The position numbers were made by a program, and so were the translations under genes. The notes beneath the pieces are model-generated. The model was given only the letters and a program-made list of their open reading frames with translations, made no database searches and was not told the DNA's origin. From Anthoceros angustus (Eukaryota > Streptophyta > Anthocerotopsida > Anthocerotales > Anthocerotaceae), in contig VJWM01000118.1 of the NCBI GenBank assembly GCA_010909165.1, positions 434,001 through 498,000 on the forward strand: a stretch of DNA of 64,000 nucleotides, given 5' to 3'. Of the stretch, positions 1-11,987 are shown piece by piece (within the stretch, counting starts at the first letter, position 1; each line of letters starts with the position of its first letter).

Positions 1-1055
1 CGGACTCTGCAATGCCCCTGCAACTTTCCAACGAGTGGTAAACAGTATCTTTAGAGATTTTCTTCGCAAGTTCATGGAAGTGTTTCTTGACGATTTTTGT
101 GTCTTTGGGAGGCAACACTCACATTGGGAACATCTGGGCCGGTGTTTTCAACGTTGCCGTGAGACCAACCTAAAACTTCACCCAGGAAGTGTTTTTTCGG
201 GATGACGGAGGGGATTCTCCTCGCTCATCGAGTTTCAGCACGAGGACTCCAAGTGGACATGGAGAAAGTCAAGGTGATCGCAGAGATGGATGCACCTGAC
301 AACAGGCGGTCGAGCTTTCATAGGGTTAGTCGGCTATTACAGGAGATTCACAAAGATTTTGCAAGAAGGCAGCCGTCCTAACCCACTCACAAAGAAGGAC
401 GAGCATTTGAGTGGACGGAAAGAGAAGAAGCGTTTCAACAACTAAAGAGGAGTTTGGTGGAGGCACCCACCTTGAGACCACCAAATTGGGAACAGCCATT
501 TCACGTGTACGTGGATGTGTCTGCGTATGCGCTTGGGGCTGTTCTGAGCCACAAGGACGAAGAGAAGAGGGATCATCCTATCTTCTACGCAGGCACGTAG
601 TTGATTGACGCGGAGAGAAACTATTCTACGACTGAGAGGGAGGCGTTGGGAATCATCTACGCATGCAAGAAGTTTAGCCACTACCTCTTGGCCTGCAAGG
701 TAACCTTCCACGTTGATCATTTTGCGTTGAAGTACCTAGTGAACAAGCCGGATTTGTTGGGACCAATTGCTCGATGGATTTTTTTGCTGCAAGAATTTGA
801 TTTTGATGTTGAGACGTGAGCGGGTAAGAGACACATCAACGCGGATTTCATCTCGAGGTTGAGAACAATCGGAAAGGTCCGGAGACGGACGATAGGTTTC
901 TGACGAGGAGTTGGTCGCGATCACAGAGGATGAAGAGGAAGTTACGAACAGCGATAGTGAGCCCGAGAGCAGGGGCGGCAGAGGGTGTACAGTGGTCCAA
1001 CACACCGGATCCTAATCGCCGCGGAGGGAAGTTCGATCGACTTCGTGGACCGACG
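1..1055 (+). pseudogene. Ty3/gypsy pol fragment, copy A (RT C-terminus and RNase H)
   Basis: This is a broken piece of a Ty3/gypsy polyprotein. It opens inside the reverse transcriptase palm, with the FLDD catalytic motif near 75-100, and continues into the RT thumb and an RNase H domain around 600-820 with the typical ERNYSTTEREALGI and YACKKF motifs. The reading frame is lost several times: a frameshift near 190, a short deletion near 298, and stops at 598 and 817. The same stretch recurs almost base for base at about 1,537-2,580, so it is the first of two tandem copies. At about 1,055 the copy A sequence runs directly into the region upstream of RT (LLRKYIDVFAF), which places the duplication junction there. 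It is not expected to give a functional enzyme. Confidence 0.85.
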
Positions 1056-2580
1056 GAGCAAGAGGAGTTGAAGGCCTTACTAAGGAAGTACATAGATGTA
1101 TTTGCCTTTAAGGTCATCGATATGACTGGGATTCTGAGCTAGGAATCCATCGCATTGACCTCAAGGAGGGAAGCACGCCGAGTGAAGCAAGACTGCCTCA
1201 ATCCCAAGTACTCCATGGTTGTGAAGGACCAATTGGACCAAGATTAGAGGTGGGGTGATTTATCCGGTTCTCACCAGCGAATGGGTGGCGCCCATCGTGG
1301 TGGTTCCCAAGAAGCAACAAGGCAAGGTTCGTGTTTGTCAAGATTTCGTGAGGCTCAACGGTGAAAGAAGGACCACCATCCACTACCCTTCATGGATAGC
1401 GTTTTGGACACGGTGGCGGGTCATGAAATGCAGCTTCCTAGATGGCTATTCGTTACAATCAAATCACGCCACGCAAGGAGGATCAAGACAAGACCACTTT
1501 CACCACGGATTGGGGACGCCACGCCAAGCTTCCATTCGGACTGCAATGCCCCCGCAACTTTCCAACGAGTGGTAAAGATCTTTAGAGATTTTCTTCGCAA
1601 GTTCATGGAAGTGTTTCTTGACGATTTTTGTGTCTTTGGGAGGCAACACTCACATTGGGAACATCTGGGCCGGTGTTTTCAACGTTGCCGTGAGACCAAC
1701 CTAAAACTTCACCCAGGGAAGTGTTTTTTCGGGATGACGGAGGGGATTCTCCTCGCTCATCGAGTTTCAGCACGAGGACTCCAAGTGGACATGGAGAAAG
1801 TCAAGGTGATCGCAGAGATGGATGCACCTCGGACAGTCAGGCAGGTCAGAGCTTTCATAGGGTTAGTCGGCTATTACAGGAGATTCACAAAGATTTTGCA
1901 AGAAGGCAGCCGTCCTAACTCACTCACAAAGAAGGACGAGCATTTGAGTGGACGGAAAGAGAAGAAGCGTTTCAACAACTAAAGAGGAGTTTGGTGGAGG
2001 CACCCACCTTGAGACCACCAAATTGGGAACAGCCATTTCACGTGTACGTGGATGTTCAGATGCGCTTGGGGCTATTCGAGCCGAAGGACGAAGAGAAGAG
2101 GGATCATCCTATCTTCTACGCTGCGCTTGATCGACGCGAGAGAAATTACTCTACGATCGAGAGGGAGGCGTTGGGAATCATCTACGCATGCAAGAAGTTT
2201 CGCCACTACCTCTTGGCCTCGCAAGGTAACCTTCCACGTTGATCATTTTGCGTACCTACCTAGTGAACAAGCCGGATTTGTCGGGAAGAATTGCTCGATG
2301 GATTCTTTTGCCGCAAGAGTTTGATTTTGATGTTGAGACGCGAGCGGTAAGAGACACATCAACGCGGATTTCATCTCGAGGTTGAGAACAATCGGAAAGG
2401 TCCGGAGACGGACGATAGGTTTCTGACGAGGAGTTGGTCGCGATCACAGAGGATGAAGAGGAAGTTACGAACAGCGATAGTGAGCCCGAGAGCAGGGGCG
2501 GCAGAGGGTGTACAGTGGTCCAACACACCGGATCCTAATCGCCGCGGAGGAAGTTCGATCGACTTCGTGGACCGACGGAG
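1056..2580 (+). pseudogene. Ty3/gypsy pol fragment, copy B (RT and RNase H)
   Basis: This is the second tandem copy of the gypsy polymerase region, and it extends further 5' than copy A. It starts with the linker before RT (LLRKYIDVFAF), continues with the RT finger region near 1,255-1,380 (EWVAPIVVVPKKQ, VRVCQDFVRLN), the FLDD palm motif near 1,610-1,630, the thumb motif AFIGLVGYYRRF near 1,850, and the RNase H motif ERNYSTIEREALGI near 2,150. Frameshifts interrupt every domain. Copies A and B differ mostly by small insertions and deletions and little by substitution. 2,581-2,890 is a degenerate spacer leading into the integrase. Confidence 0.85.
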
Positions 2581-2884
2581 AGACGCCTAACGACGAGATA
2601 GCGAAGCAGAGCGAATCAGGACGTGCCATGAGTCCTCAACCAAGATCAGCAAGGAGCCGTGGTTTCCACAAGGCGCAACGCGCGGTTTCAAGGGATAGAG
2701 AAGGGCGACTGCAAGGCAAGGCGCTAATGGGAGAAGTTCAAGATTCGGAGTTAGGAATCATGCCCAATGGATTGAGTAGGGAAGGACGAGCGCTTTTCTT
2801 CATAAGGTAGCCTCATCGCTTGAGGAATGGAATCTTGTACAAGATGGGGGCGGATGAGAAGATACGAAGGTGTCTGGAGCCTTG

Positions 2885-3960
2885 AGAGGCAGTTTTGGTG
2901 ATTGAGGCTTTACATGCGGAGGAGGCAGGGGGTCATTACTCGGTGCAGGTCACGATTAAGAAGATTTTGGATACAGGCTTTTGGTGGACTACCATGCAAC
3001 GTGATGTTTGGGATTCTATTAGGAGATGCGACGCGTGTCAGCGTGTAGGGAGGCCGACACTGTCCACACAGTGGCCACTGACCTACATTCTGCCACTCGC
3101 TCCTTTTGAGAAGTGGGGAATCGACTTTGTTGGGCCGATTCGCCCACCTACCGTGGACTAAGCAATACATATTGGTGGCCACCGACATCGCACCAAGATG
3201 GTAGAGGCGGAGGCGACAAGGAAGGATGACGCCCGACAATGCAAAATTTTGTTTGAGAACATCATCACACGTATGGTTGTCCCTTGAGTTGGTGAGTGAC
3301 CGAGGAACTCACTTCTTGAACATCCATTGAGTCGTTGACCAGCTACTTCAACATACGACACCGCAAGACAACGCCTTACAACCCGAAGGCAAATGGCCTC
3401 ACGGAGAAGACCAACGGATTGCTGGGTACCATTTTGACTAAGGTAACTGTCACACACACACGAAGCTTCATTCAGCACTTTGGGCATATCGGACAGCTGA
3501 GAAGGTAACCACGAAACGAACGCCCTACTATCTGACCTACGGGATGTCACCAGTGTTACCAATTGAGTTTGAGATTCCAACACATCGAATCATGGAGGAC
3601 GTAAGGATGACTGTGGAGGACAGTCAAACGGCGCGATTGGAGGCTTTCGCGACTTATGAGGAGGACCGAGAAGAGGCACTTGAGGAGACCTACAAGATCC
3701 AAGAACAACGGAAGCATCGACATGACGGAAAGCTTCGAAAGAGAGAAGTGATTGTGGCTGGAGATTTTGGTGTTGCCGTATGACCGATACTTAGATTTTC
3801 CAGAAAGTTGAGATTGAGGTGGATGGGACCCTACAAGGTTGAGGAGGTGTATGAGAATGGGTCTCACCGCGAGTCTTGGATGGAGACCTCCGCCAACGCG
3901 AGTGAATGGCTGGAAGGTCAATTACGACAAGAGTGTTACACTTTATGAGTCGGATGGTTG
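2885..3960 (+). pseudogene. Ty3/gypsy integrase, first copy
   Basis: This continues the polyprotein. At 2,895-3,060 lies the integrase zinc-binding module, with the H..H part in LHAEEAGGH and the C..C part in CDACQRVG. The catalytic core begins at 3,115 with KWGIDFVGPI (first acidic residue), followed by VSDRGTHFL near 3,290 (second acidic residue) and PKANGLTEKTN near 3,390 (the Glu region). The C-terminal part (ALWAYRTAEKVTTKRTPYYL, then LPIEFEIPTHRI) follows to about 3,780. Stops and frameshifts between the modules make it a pseudogene. The part from about 3,347 onward is repeated in tandem at 4,407. Confidence 0.8.
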
Positions 3961-5440
3961 CAGAGGGGGGGGGGACGCAAACAAGTGGGAAGGGGGGCAT
4001 GTGGAACGCCAAATTTTGGGTCCACGGTTGGAAGAGGGGCGGATGCCTCTTAGTTTTGTTCATATTAGTTAGGTTTTATTTTTCTTTTTTTTCTTTTTCT
4101 CACCAACAGAACACTGACGGGAAGACAGCAACAAGGAGTGGCAAGTGGAGAAGCGGGCGGACAGGATTTGCAGTCCCCCGACTGGACGGACAGAAAGGAG
4201 GAAAAACAGGATTCAAAACGGGTCCAACGGACAGAAAGGACGGAGGTCCGGGAAAGTTTACGCGCGAGAGGAAGGTTCGCGGAAGGCCGAACCTGCCAAG
4301 AAGGAGGGCTGGTGCCGGGCCTAGTGGCGGCGGCGCGAGTCACGCCCAGAACATGGTAAAGTCCTTACTCCACCGGAAGACGCCGAGAAGGGTCTTCGCG
4401 AGTTGCGACACCGCAAGACAACGCCTTACAACCCGAAGGCAAATGGCCTCACGGAGAAGACCAACGGATTGCTGGGTACCATTTTGACTAAGGTGACTGT
4501 CACACACATGTATGACTGGGACACGAAGCTTCATTCAGCACTTTGGGCATATCGGACAGCTGAGAAGGTAACCACGAAACGAACGCCCTACTATCTGACC
4601 TACGGGATGTCACCAGTGTTACCAATTGAGTTTGAGATTCCAACACATCGAATCATGGAGGACGTAAGGATGACTGTGGAGGACAGTCAAACGGCGTGAT
4701 TGGAGGCTTTCGCGACTTATGAGGAGGACCGAGAAGAGGCACTTGAGGAGACCTACAAGATCCAAGAACAACGGAAGCATCGACATGACGGAAGCTTCAA
4801 AGAGAGAAGTGATTGTGGCTGGAGATTTTGGTGTTCTTTTGTGATACTTAGATTTTCCAGAAAGTTGAGATTGAGGTGGATGGGACCCTACAAGGTTGAG
4901 GAGGTGTATGAGAATGGTCATGGAGACCTCTCCATTGCGAGTCTTGGATGGAGACCTCACACATGAGATTTTGGATGGATGTCATGAAGGTCATGTACTT
5001 TGGGCCCTTGGTTTGGTGGACGCAAACAAGTGGGAAGGGGCATGTGGAACGCCAAATTTTGGGTCCACGGTTGGAAGAGGCGGATGCCTCTTAGTTTTGT
5101 TCATATTAGTTAGGTTTTATTTTTCTTTTTTTCTTTTTCTCCTGTAACAACGGAAGACAACAAGGAATGGCAAGTGGAGAAGCGGGCGGGATTTGCAGTC
5201 CCATGGGCCAGACGAAAGGAGGAAAAACAGGATTCAAAACGGGTCCAACGGACAGAAAGGACGGAGGTCCGGACAGGAGGTCCGGGAAAGTTTACGCGCG
5301 AGAGGAAGGTTCGCGAAAGGCCGAACCTGCCAAGAAGGAGGGCTGGTGCCGGGCCTAGTGGCGGCGGCGCCAGGTCACGCCCCATTCAAGCAGTCCGGAC
5401 ATGCAGCGGGAGTAAAGTCCTTACTCCGGTGCCGAGAAGG
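3347..5440 (+). repeat. About 1.05-kb tandem duplication of integrase 3' part plus LTR start
   Basis: Two copies lie head to tail: about 3,347-4,406 and 4,407-5,440. Each holds the integrase C-terminal half, a purine tract, the start of an LTR and a pyrimidine-rich stretch (near 4,075 and 5,118). The join at about 4,400-4,408 connects an LTR segment (GTCTTCGCGAGTTGC) directly back to integrase sequence (GACACCGCAAGACAACG). The same LTR words at 5,447-5,456 run on into different sequence. The copies differ mainly by short indels. Confidence 0.85.
4403..4966 (+). pseudogene. Ty3/gypsy integrase C-terminal half, second copy
   Basis: This is the duplicate of the integrase core end and C-terminal part. 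The stretch PYNPKANGLTEKTNGLLGT is followed by ALWAYRTAEKVTTKRTPYYL and LPIEFEIPTHRI in one open frame up to a stop near 4,699, and then by the coiled region EEDREEALEETYKIQEQ. This copy is more intact than the one at 3,360-3,780: the first copy lacks the bases that encode the HMYDWDTKL segment. A full integrase is not encoded because the zinc-binding module and first catalytic residue are missing here. Confidence 0.8.
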
Positions 5441-5735
5441 GTCTTCGCGAGTTGCGGGCGCACGCAATTTCCAGACGGTCGAGCGAGCTTGGAGGTGGTG
5501 CGCGAGCCGAGCAGTGCGAAAGGAGGAAGAGGCACACACCAAGGAGGAGCGATGCATGCATATATAGAGAAATCGCCCTGGCGCCGGAGGAAGAAATCGT
5601 CCTTGGCCTTCGGTGGTTGAGGAATTCCAAACGTCCGCTGAAGGGGAAAAGGTCCTTGGCCTTCGGACAGGGGAAATTTCGTCCTTGGCCTTTGGGGTGT
5701 GGAAAATCCTTCCTCACCCTATATATGTAAGTAGA
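5027..5735 (+). mobile_element. Polypurine tract and 3' LTR of the first gypsy element
   Basis: The purine tract GTGGGAAGGGG (about 5,029-5,040) is followed by CA and a probable LTR start TGTGGAACGCCAAATTTTGG at 5,043. The same pair occurs at about 3,984-4,000 in the duplicated unit. The LTR start resembles those at 30,101 and 39,870 (TGTGGAGTGCCAAA). A TATA-like word (CATATATAGAG) sits near 5,558, as expected for a U3/R boundary. The 3' limit is not clear; a sharp change to coiled-coil coding sequence at about 5,735 suggests truncation by, or insertion of, another element. Confidence 0.55.
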
Positions 5736-6628
5736 GGGGGAGGCTGAGGCTGCTCAAGCCAAGAATGAAGAACTGGAGGCCAAACTCAAGGAGCTGGAGG
5801 GAGGACAGGCCACATGGAGTAAGGAGCGTGAGGAGCTCATGAAGCAAGCAACGGAGGCTGACCAACGGTGGAAGGAAGAGGTAGCCCACCGGAGGAAAAT
5901 GATGCATCGCATGCTGGTCGCCAGGAAGCAACGCTTTCAGGCTGATTATGCATGGCAGCAAGGGATACTGGAGGCATGGAAGAGAGATGCCGCCGAGAAT
6001 GTCACTTTACAGCTTCGTTTGAGTGAGGTGACGCTTGAGAGGGATGCGCTATGGTAAGATAGCCTCAGGAGAGTGGCCTGAGGAATTTGATGAGATTTGT
6101 TTGAAGGGCCAGGAGATGCAGGTCCACTTACATGCTAGGGTCAACAAGTTCGCCAAGGAGATGCGTTCCTTGTTGACAAGGAAGTTGTTGGGTCCCCACG
6201 ATGACGACAGGAAGATTTTGGAAGAATTGCGACCCTCAACTTCGGAGATTCAGGACTTGGAGAGTGAAATGGATGCAGAAGGCTCAATGTGGGAGGAGCC
6301 AATGGAAGAGGAAGAGATTTCCAGCAGGCCGGTAGAGTTGGTGGGGGTGTCTGGCGGCAGGACAGGAGCTGCACCAACACCCAACCGCCTGGAGGTAATT
6401 GCAGCGGCGGCTGTACAGATGGCTACAGAGAGGCCAGTGCCTCTACAAGAGCGCCCTGCAAGAGGGGGTGGCGTTCCAGCTGCCTCAACAGTCAACATCA
6501 CCGAGACAGGTGTGGAGGTTCCTGTCGTGACGATGAGTGAAGAGATCCGGACAGGGGACAGTCCCCAAGCCAAGAGGAGGAAGACGGTGGTTGGGCGCCT
6601 GGCCATGCCAACACCCAAGAAGAAGTAG
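5736..6628 (+). pseudogene. Coiled-coil ORF of a non-autonomous LTR element, 5'-truncated
   Basis: An open frame enters at about 5,736 with strongly charged heptad-like sequence (AAQAKNEELEAKLKELEGG, then KEREELMKQATEADQRW) and stops at 6,057. A second frame (6,035-6,628) continues it after a frameshift and ends in a basic tail rich in K and R (QAKRRKT, TPKKK). No catalytic domain is visible. It ends 18 bases before a purine tract and a probable LTR, so it is the last ORF of an LTR element. The minus-strand ORF at 50,859-52,445 also has an acidic middle and a coiled coil and may be a relative; this is inference from composition and position. Function unknown, possibly a structural (gag-like) protein. 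Confidence 0.5.
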
Positions 6629-6636
6629 GCAAATAG

Positions 6637-7465
6637 TTGGTAGGGGAGTGAATGGGTCATTAAGACCCCTAGGGGGTTAGTGGGATTGTTAGGAGGTAGG
6701 TTAAGAACCTTTAAGAGGCCACCTACTTAAAGAAGCAACCCCACCTACCCCACGACTTAATTAATGCTAGGGGTTAGTGGGATTGTTAGGAGGTAGGTTA
6801 AGAACCTTTAAGAGGCCACCTACTTAAAACCATAAGCAACCCCACCTACCCCACGACTTAATTAATGCTAGGGGTTAGTGGGATTGTTAGGAGGTAGGTT
6901 AAGAACCTTTAAGAGGCCACCTACTTAAAACCATAAGCAACCCCACCTACCCCACCACTTAATTAATGCTAGGGGTTAGTGGGATTGTTAGGAGGTAGGT
7001 TAAGAACCTTTAAGAGGCCACCTACTTAAAACCATAAGCAACCCCACCACCCCACCGACTTAATTAATGCTAGGGGTTAGTGGGATTGTTAGGAGGTAGG
7101 TTAAGAACCTTTAAGAGGCCACCTACTTAAAAACCATAAGCAACCCCACCTACCCCACCAGAGTTAATTAATGCTAGGGGTTTGGGGAGCTCCTATAAGA
7201 GGGGAGGAGCTCCCATAATAAAATGTCATGCCTTGCTCTCGACTGTGTGCTTGTCTTGCTACACGCGTGCACTGCAGAGGGGTGCATGGTGTCCGTAGGG
7301 TCTTGAGGTGCGGTGACTGTGGTGAGGGCGGGCCCAAACCTTTCTTCTGGAGGTAGCAGCTGGGTAGCGTTCGAGCGGTGAGGGAGCGGCATTGTGGTTG
7401 CGAACGGTGCATGCGACCGGAAGGAAGACCCTAGCAAAATCCAAAGACGCGGACGCCACTTGCGC
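6637..7465 (+). mobile_element. Probable 3' LTR following the coiled-coil ORF
   Basis: A purine tract GGTAGGGGAG at about 6,638-6,647 precedes a TG start (TGAATGGGTCATTAAG). The U3 part holds five 101-bp repeats. It is followed by a promoter-like end: CCTATAAGAG at 7,191 within a short inverted repeat (GGGGAGCTCC / GGAGCTCCC), then AATAAA at 7,217. The end near 7,465 is a guess based on a CCA-ending word before the sequence changes. Confidence 0.45.
6667..7171 (+). repeat. Five tandem copies of a 101-bp repeat
   Basis: Units begin with CTAGGGGTTAGTGGGATTG at about 6,667, 6,767, 6,868, 6,969 and 7,070, and a truncated sixth starts at 7,171. Each contains GGAGGTAGG and later CCTACC/CCACCTAC in opposite orientation, so a single unit can fold on itself. 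The units are almost identical, differing by a few indels. They lie in the U3 part of a probable LTR. Confidence 0.9.
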
Positions 7466-7556
7466 CAAATGTCGCCTAGGTCCGTGAGGGCAATGCCCTA
7501 TGATCCGAGGCGCTTCCGGGAGGCTGTGAGGGGCGCCTGTACGAGATAGTTAGCTA

Positions 7557-7748
7557 GGAAGAGTGGAAGAGGTAGATTAGAGAAGAGAGGAGAAGAGAGG
7601 AGAAAAGAGAGAAAAGAGAAAAGAAAAGAGAGAGCGAGAGAGTGAGAGCGAGAGAGGACGAGAGAGGAGCTAGAGAGGATAGGGAGCAAGAGAGGAGAAG
7701 GAAGGAGCAAGAGAGAAAAGAGAAAAGACAAAAGAGAAGAGAGGAGGA
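7557..7748 (+). repeat. About 190-base polypurine (GA-rich) tract
   Basis: The + strand is almost entirely A and G (words such as GAAGAGAGGAGAAAAGAGAG) with only occasional C or T. Long open frames on the opposite strand here (rich in Leu, Ser and Phe) are a by-product of this composition and not genes. Confidence 0.9.
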
Positions 7749-7770
7749 CGAAACCTAGAAAAGAGAGGGA

Positions 7771-10700
7771 AGGTGGAATTTCAAGGGTCAAGAGCTTGAG
7801 GGGCGGCCCCAAATTTGTCATGAGAAGGGTCTTAGGGAGTGTAGGAACCGCTACTGGTGGGAGGATTGCCCATGACGGTGATTTGGGGGTCCCAAGGTCG
7901 CCGCATTGGGCGTGCCTCGCGAGAGGTCCGCCGACGAGTCATCGCGCGAGGGTAGTGTGACTTACCGAGGGTGGGTCACCGGGCGGTAGGAGGGGCGCTA
8001 GTCACCGGGCGCCTGCAGGGAGTCAGAGAGTCGAGAGGCCGGGTGAGGGGCGCACCTCCATCCGTGCGGGAAGGGCTCCCCACTCCTTCGTGGGAACGAA
8101 ACCTACTGTACGAACCGACAGTGGGATAAGTGTGGCCGCTACAGGGCTGAGGGTTCCGGGGGTCCCGGGAACCTACCACCACAATCTGGCCTCATCACAG
8201 CTACCAGGCGAATTCAGTCATAGCTAGCAGATGCCACAAGCACATAGTGAGACTCGAGTCCCACCAAGTCGCAAGGCAGCGGAAATCCAACCCCATGCCA
8301 GATATCATTGATGTATTACACAGCCTGCAGCGATTCCAAGGCGATCGGTAGAAAGTCTCTATAATGCCACCAGCATTTCTGCCAACAATGGGCACTCCTC
8401 TTTATTTGTCCCAATTAGATTAGTAACTAGATCCCATTCTGATCAATATGGCAGTCCATCAGCCAAGCACGTCATGGCCACAAACCACATGCTCCATGAC
8501 CGAGATTGCTCAGTAGCTGAGTTCGAGGTCTCCAGTCTCCAAAACATCTAGTAGCTCATTGTTTTGAGGTATCCACTCCAAGAAGATTTTTATAGCCCTC
8601 TTGAAGCCCAAGGGTCCAATTCCTTAAAATTGGAATAATGAGATTTGTGGCAAATGTGAGTAGGTTAGCCAAGATAGAGAACACACAATCATGTCCATTG
8701 GTTAACCACCTATGCTTCAATTTATGCTGTTCAAAAATTCCCACGAGGTAGGGGAGACCAAAGTCTTGGTCCACCGAAATCTCATGGAGTATGCTTTCCA
8801 ACTGAAATTGAATGTTGCTCAGGATATTCACGATAGGCAACTAAGTGCCATCTTTCAGTCAAGGTGAAAAGTGCGGATCACAGAGTCATTTCAAGGATTT
8901 CCTGACATAGAAGGTGCATTGAAAATAGACTGTGATGTTGGCTTTATCAAAGCCAGAACAATAGAGGTGGTTAAGGAGCCATGAGAGCTCATCCTTTGCG
9001 CATGAGTTTTCCAGCACATGAGTCCTACCATGGAACCAAAGTTTTTGGTGCCTCTTCCACCTCAAAGCCTCCTAATGGACTACGGAGAGCCAAACTCTGG
9101 TGCCATCCCTGATGATTTGGTGTTGCCCTATCGCATGTTGCTCTTTAACAAGGCTGAATGGCAACTAGTGAAGCGATGCCAATGCTAGTTTCGTTCACAC
9201 GTTGTACTATAATAGACTGTTGGAATATTTGCAAATGAAAAAGTTGTTGATGCAGCTTGTCTTGGAAACTACCTTTGGATGGAGACATATATGGTGCCTC
9301 CTTGAGGCAAGAGTTGTATAAGCCTCGGAGAGTTTTTGTGGATTTCCTTTTGAACGTGGAGATAGTGTGCCCGGAGACACTTGCGTGTGCCCATCACAAA
9401 AGCGCTTCCAAGCTTTTGTGGATCCTTTAACCTTGGATCCCAATGATGGGGTGGCTCATGTCCGCACTGCTGATTTTGCTCTGATGAGGGATCGTATCCT
9501 CCAAGCACAGCTTAGTATGGGACTAAACCAGATTCCCCTTGCCTCCCCCAATATCCCTGATGTTGTGGAGAGCGTTTTGGATTCTTTTGCACAACTTGTA
9601 GAAAATTTCTTGGCACATGGGTGCAATTTCTTGGATGAGCATGTCTTTTTGGCTCAAAATTGGCTGCATTCACAGTGCTTTCAATCTTTGAGACAAGCCA
9701 AAAAACTGCAGCCCAGACCATGAATATATTATTTTTTAGTCAAAACCTTAGGGTGATCTTTGTGTGTCTCTATCAATCCACAACATCAGCCAGCCCATAC
9801 CGATTCAATAGAGTTTATATCTTTATTCTTGTCGAACCAACAAATTACAGTGATGCATTTCCGCAACTAGGCACTCTGAGCAATAGAATGGTTTGGATGT
9901 TGTTAGGTTGCTGATTGCTAATTGACATAAGGGCCGACCTCGCCCCTTTAAGCTGCCTTCTTTGCTTGAAACTCAACCTTCCAAAGATGTTGTGGCTCGT
10001 CCTTATCCACTTTGATAATGTTGCCGGTGCGACAACGAATGTAGTCCCCCAAACTGAGGACTGCATGCGTGCTCGACCATGGTGGACTTAACGACATTGC
10101 AAGGGGATCGGTATAGATTGCTTCTCGTTTCCTCATACATTTATGAGATGGCATCACCGCAAATTTTCTTTGTAATCATAATCATTTTCTTATACATTTT
10201 TCCTTATAGTAAGATGTTTCCAGCTTGAATGTTTCTCCGGCTTTTTATCAATCTATGGCCGCTTTTTAGATTTACATGTTTTCTTTTTGAATGCAGGATA
10301 CATGTTTCCATTGTGATCATTATCATTTTCTTAGAAATGTTTTCCACCTTGTGCTTTCCAGCTTTAATTTATATGTTTTTGTTGCTTTTTCATGGTTAAA
10401 CTGGTCTCCTACTTCACATGTTTACTTTTTTAATTCAAATTTATTCTCTGGCAAATTTTTCTCATCAATCACGTGCTTTTTGTAACATGGAAACCCATCC
10501 TTTTCACATGTAACAGCATAATATTTGTAAGGGTGGAATATACAATGCCCCTTCTCGGAGATTTGCAACTGTGTGGTAACTTTGGTCCCGTATCTATACA
10601 ACCTTTGTAGCGGATGTACTTTTTTGAGGTGGTGGGTGCAACCTAGATATGTTCTGTGAGTCACAGGTACTTTCCCGCGGATGCACACGAAGGAATGTTG

Positions 10701-11980
10701 TCGGGGAATGGTGTTAGGGCCCTACACCCTACTTTTTATTAAAAGGACGCTGGCATACTAGTGCCTTGTTTCTATTCTGCATCAAAGAACACATGGTTAT
10801 GGGAAGTCGGTATTAAAAAACAAATGTCCTCAAAGCTGGTACCCTTCTATAATGCAAGGATACCCCATGAGGCCCATGTGGACTAAGACTTAGTGGGGCG
10901 CTGTCATTCTGGCGCGACGCCCACCTCACTCCCCACAGCCTTGCTATGACCTCCTGAGGTGACACACGGGGTTCTTGTAACAATGCAAACCCTATGCATT
11001 TGATCTTGGATGAATGACCAGCTCATCTTCATAAGTAGATACCTTGCTTTTTTCACAATGCATTGCACATATGGCGTCCTTATATGGGCATTACTTTACC
11101 TTCATCCCATGGTTATTCCCCCATCCTTACCGGAATCCAATGCATATATAGTGGCTGCTGGGTAATCCGTTTTGCTTCCATTATTTAGGTCTTTTTCTGG
11201 CTCGACGCATGAGAAAAGCCATTTTGAGCCTAAAAAAAACCCTCTTTGGTGTATAATAGGATCAAAGGCCGCTCATGTAAATTCCACCATTTCAAATATT
11301 ATGTTGGTATATATATATTTTTAATTCAAGATAATTTTCTAACATAATTCCCTCGTTCATAACATGCTAACCCATCCTTTTCATTATAACATGCTTTCCA
11401 CTGTTTATCCATTACGATTTAACCCCAAAGCGTTCACGCTCTCAGACAGTTGTGGTCTCACATGGTGAACTAGCGCGAGGAAACCGGCGTGCCCAACAAA
11501 AATAACTACCTACAACCACATATATAGTTCTTTCTTTTTTCCAGATTTCCCCTTTGACGAATAGCAACATAGGTACTCCGGTTTTTTAAAGCTCCATTAA
11601 AATATTCATATTCATATTTTTAAATTATTATTATATTAATTCATACCTACGCTATCAAATAAGTGTATTTGTGAGTAGGCACTACATCAACAGCAAGGAA
11701 AACTGTAGAAGCGACAAAGTTGATGGAAATGTGCGGCAAAGAATCCAGAAACTAAATTATCTAATCACGTCATATATTTTTACATACTCAGTGGCACCGG
11801 ACGATCCTGCGAGGACGCTCGCTATGAGTTTCATGGTGTAGGACCCTCTCTATGAGTTTCATGGTCTAACTAAGTGAACCAGAAGTGTAAGCTGATCAGC
11901 TGATCCGTTGAAGTCTGTGAGTATGATGATCCAACTCCAAGTCTGGAGCGTTACGATTGAGGCCAGCAGAAGCCAAAGAG
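7771..11980. other. Largely unrecognised stretch upstream of the PPR gene
   Basis: 7,771-8,200 is GC-rich and resembles LTR or leader sequence, with no clear ends. 8,200-10,160 contains protein-like fragments in broken frames: minus-strand 8,556-8,840 (segments LPYLVGIFEQHKLKHRWL and LGLQEGYKNLL), plus-strand 9,367-9,723 (segments DFALMRDRILQAQL and DSFAQLVENFLAHGCNFL) and minus-strand 9,948-10,157. None is assigned to a family; they may be debris of a gene or a transposon. 10,160-11,980 is AT-richer and I see no gene in it. A phrase CTATGAGTTTCATGGT occurs twice near 11,821-11,865. Confidence 0.4.
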
Positions 11981-11987
11981 GTCCATA

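Noticed and set aside
7498-7821. 107-codon Leu/Ser-rich minus-strand ORF, looking like a membrane protein
   Set aside because: It is the complement of a polypurine tract; the hydrophobic look comes from CT-rich codons.
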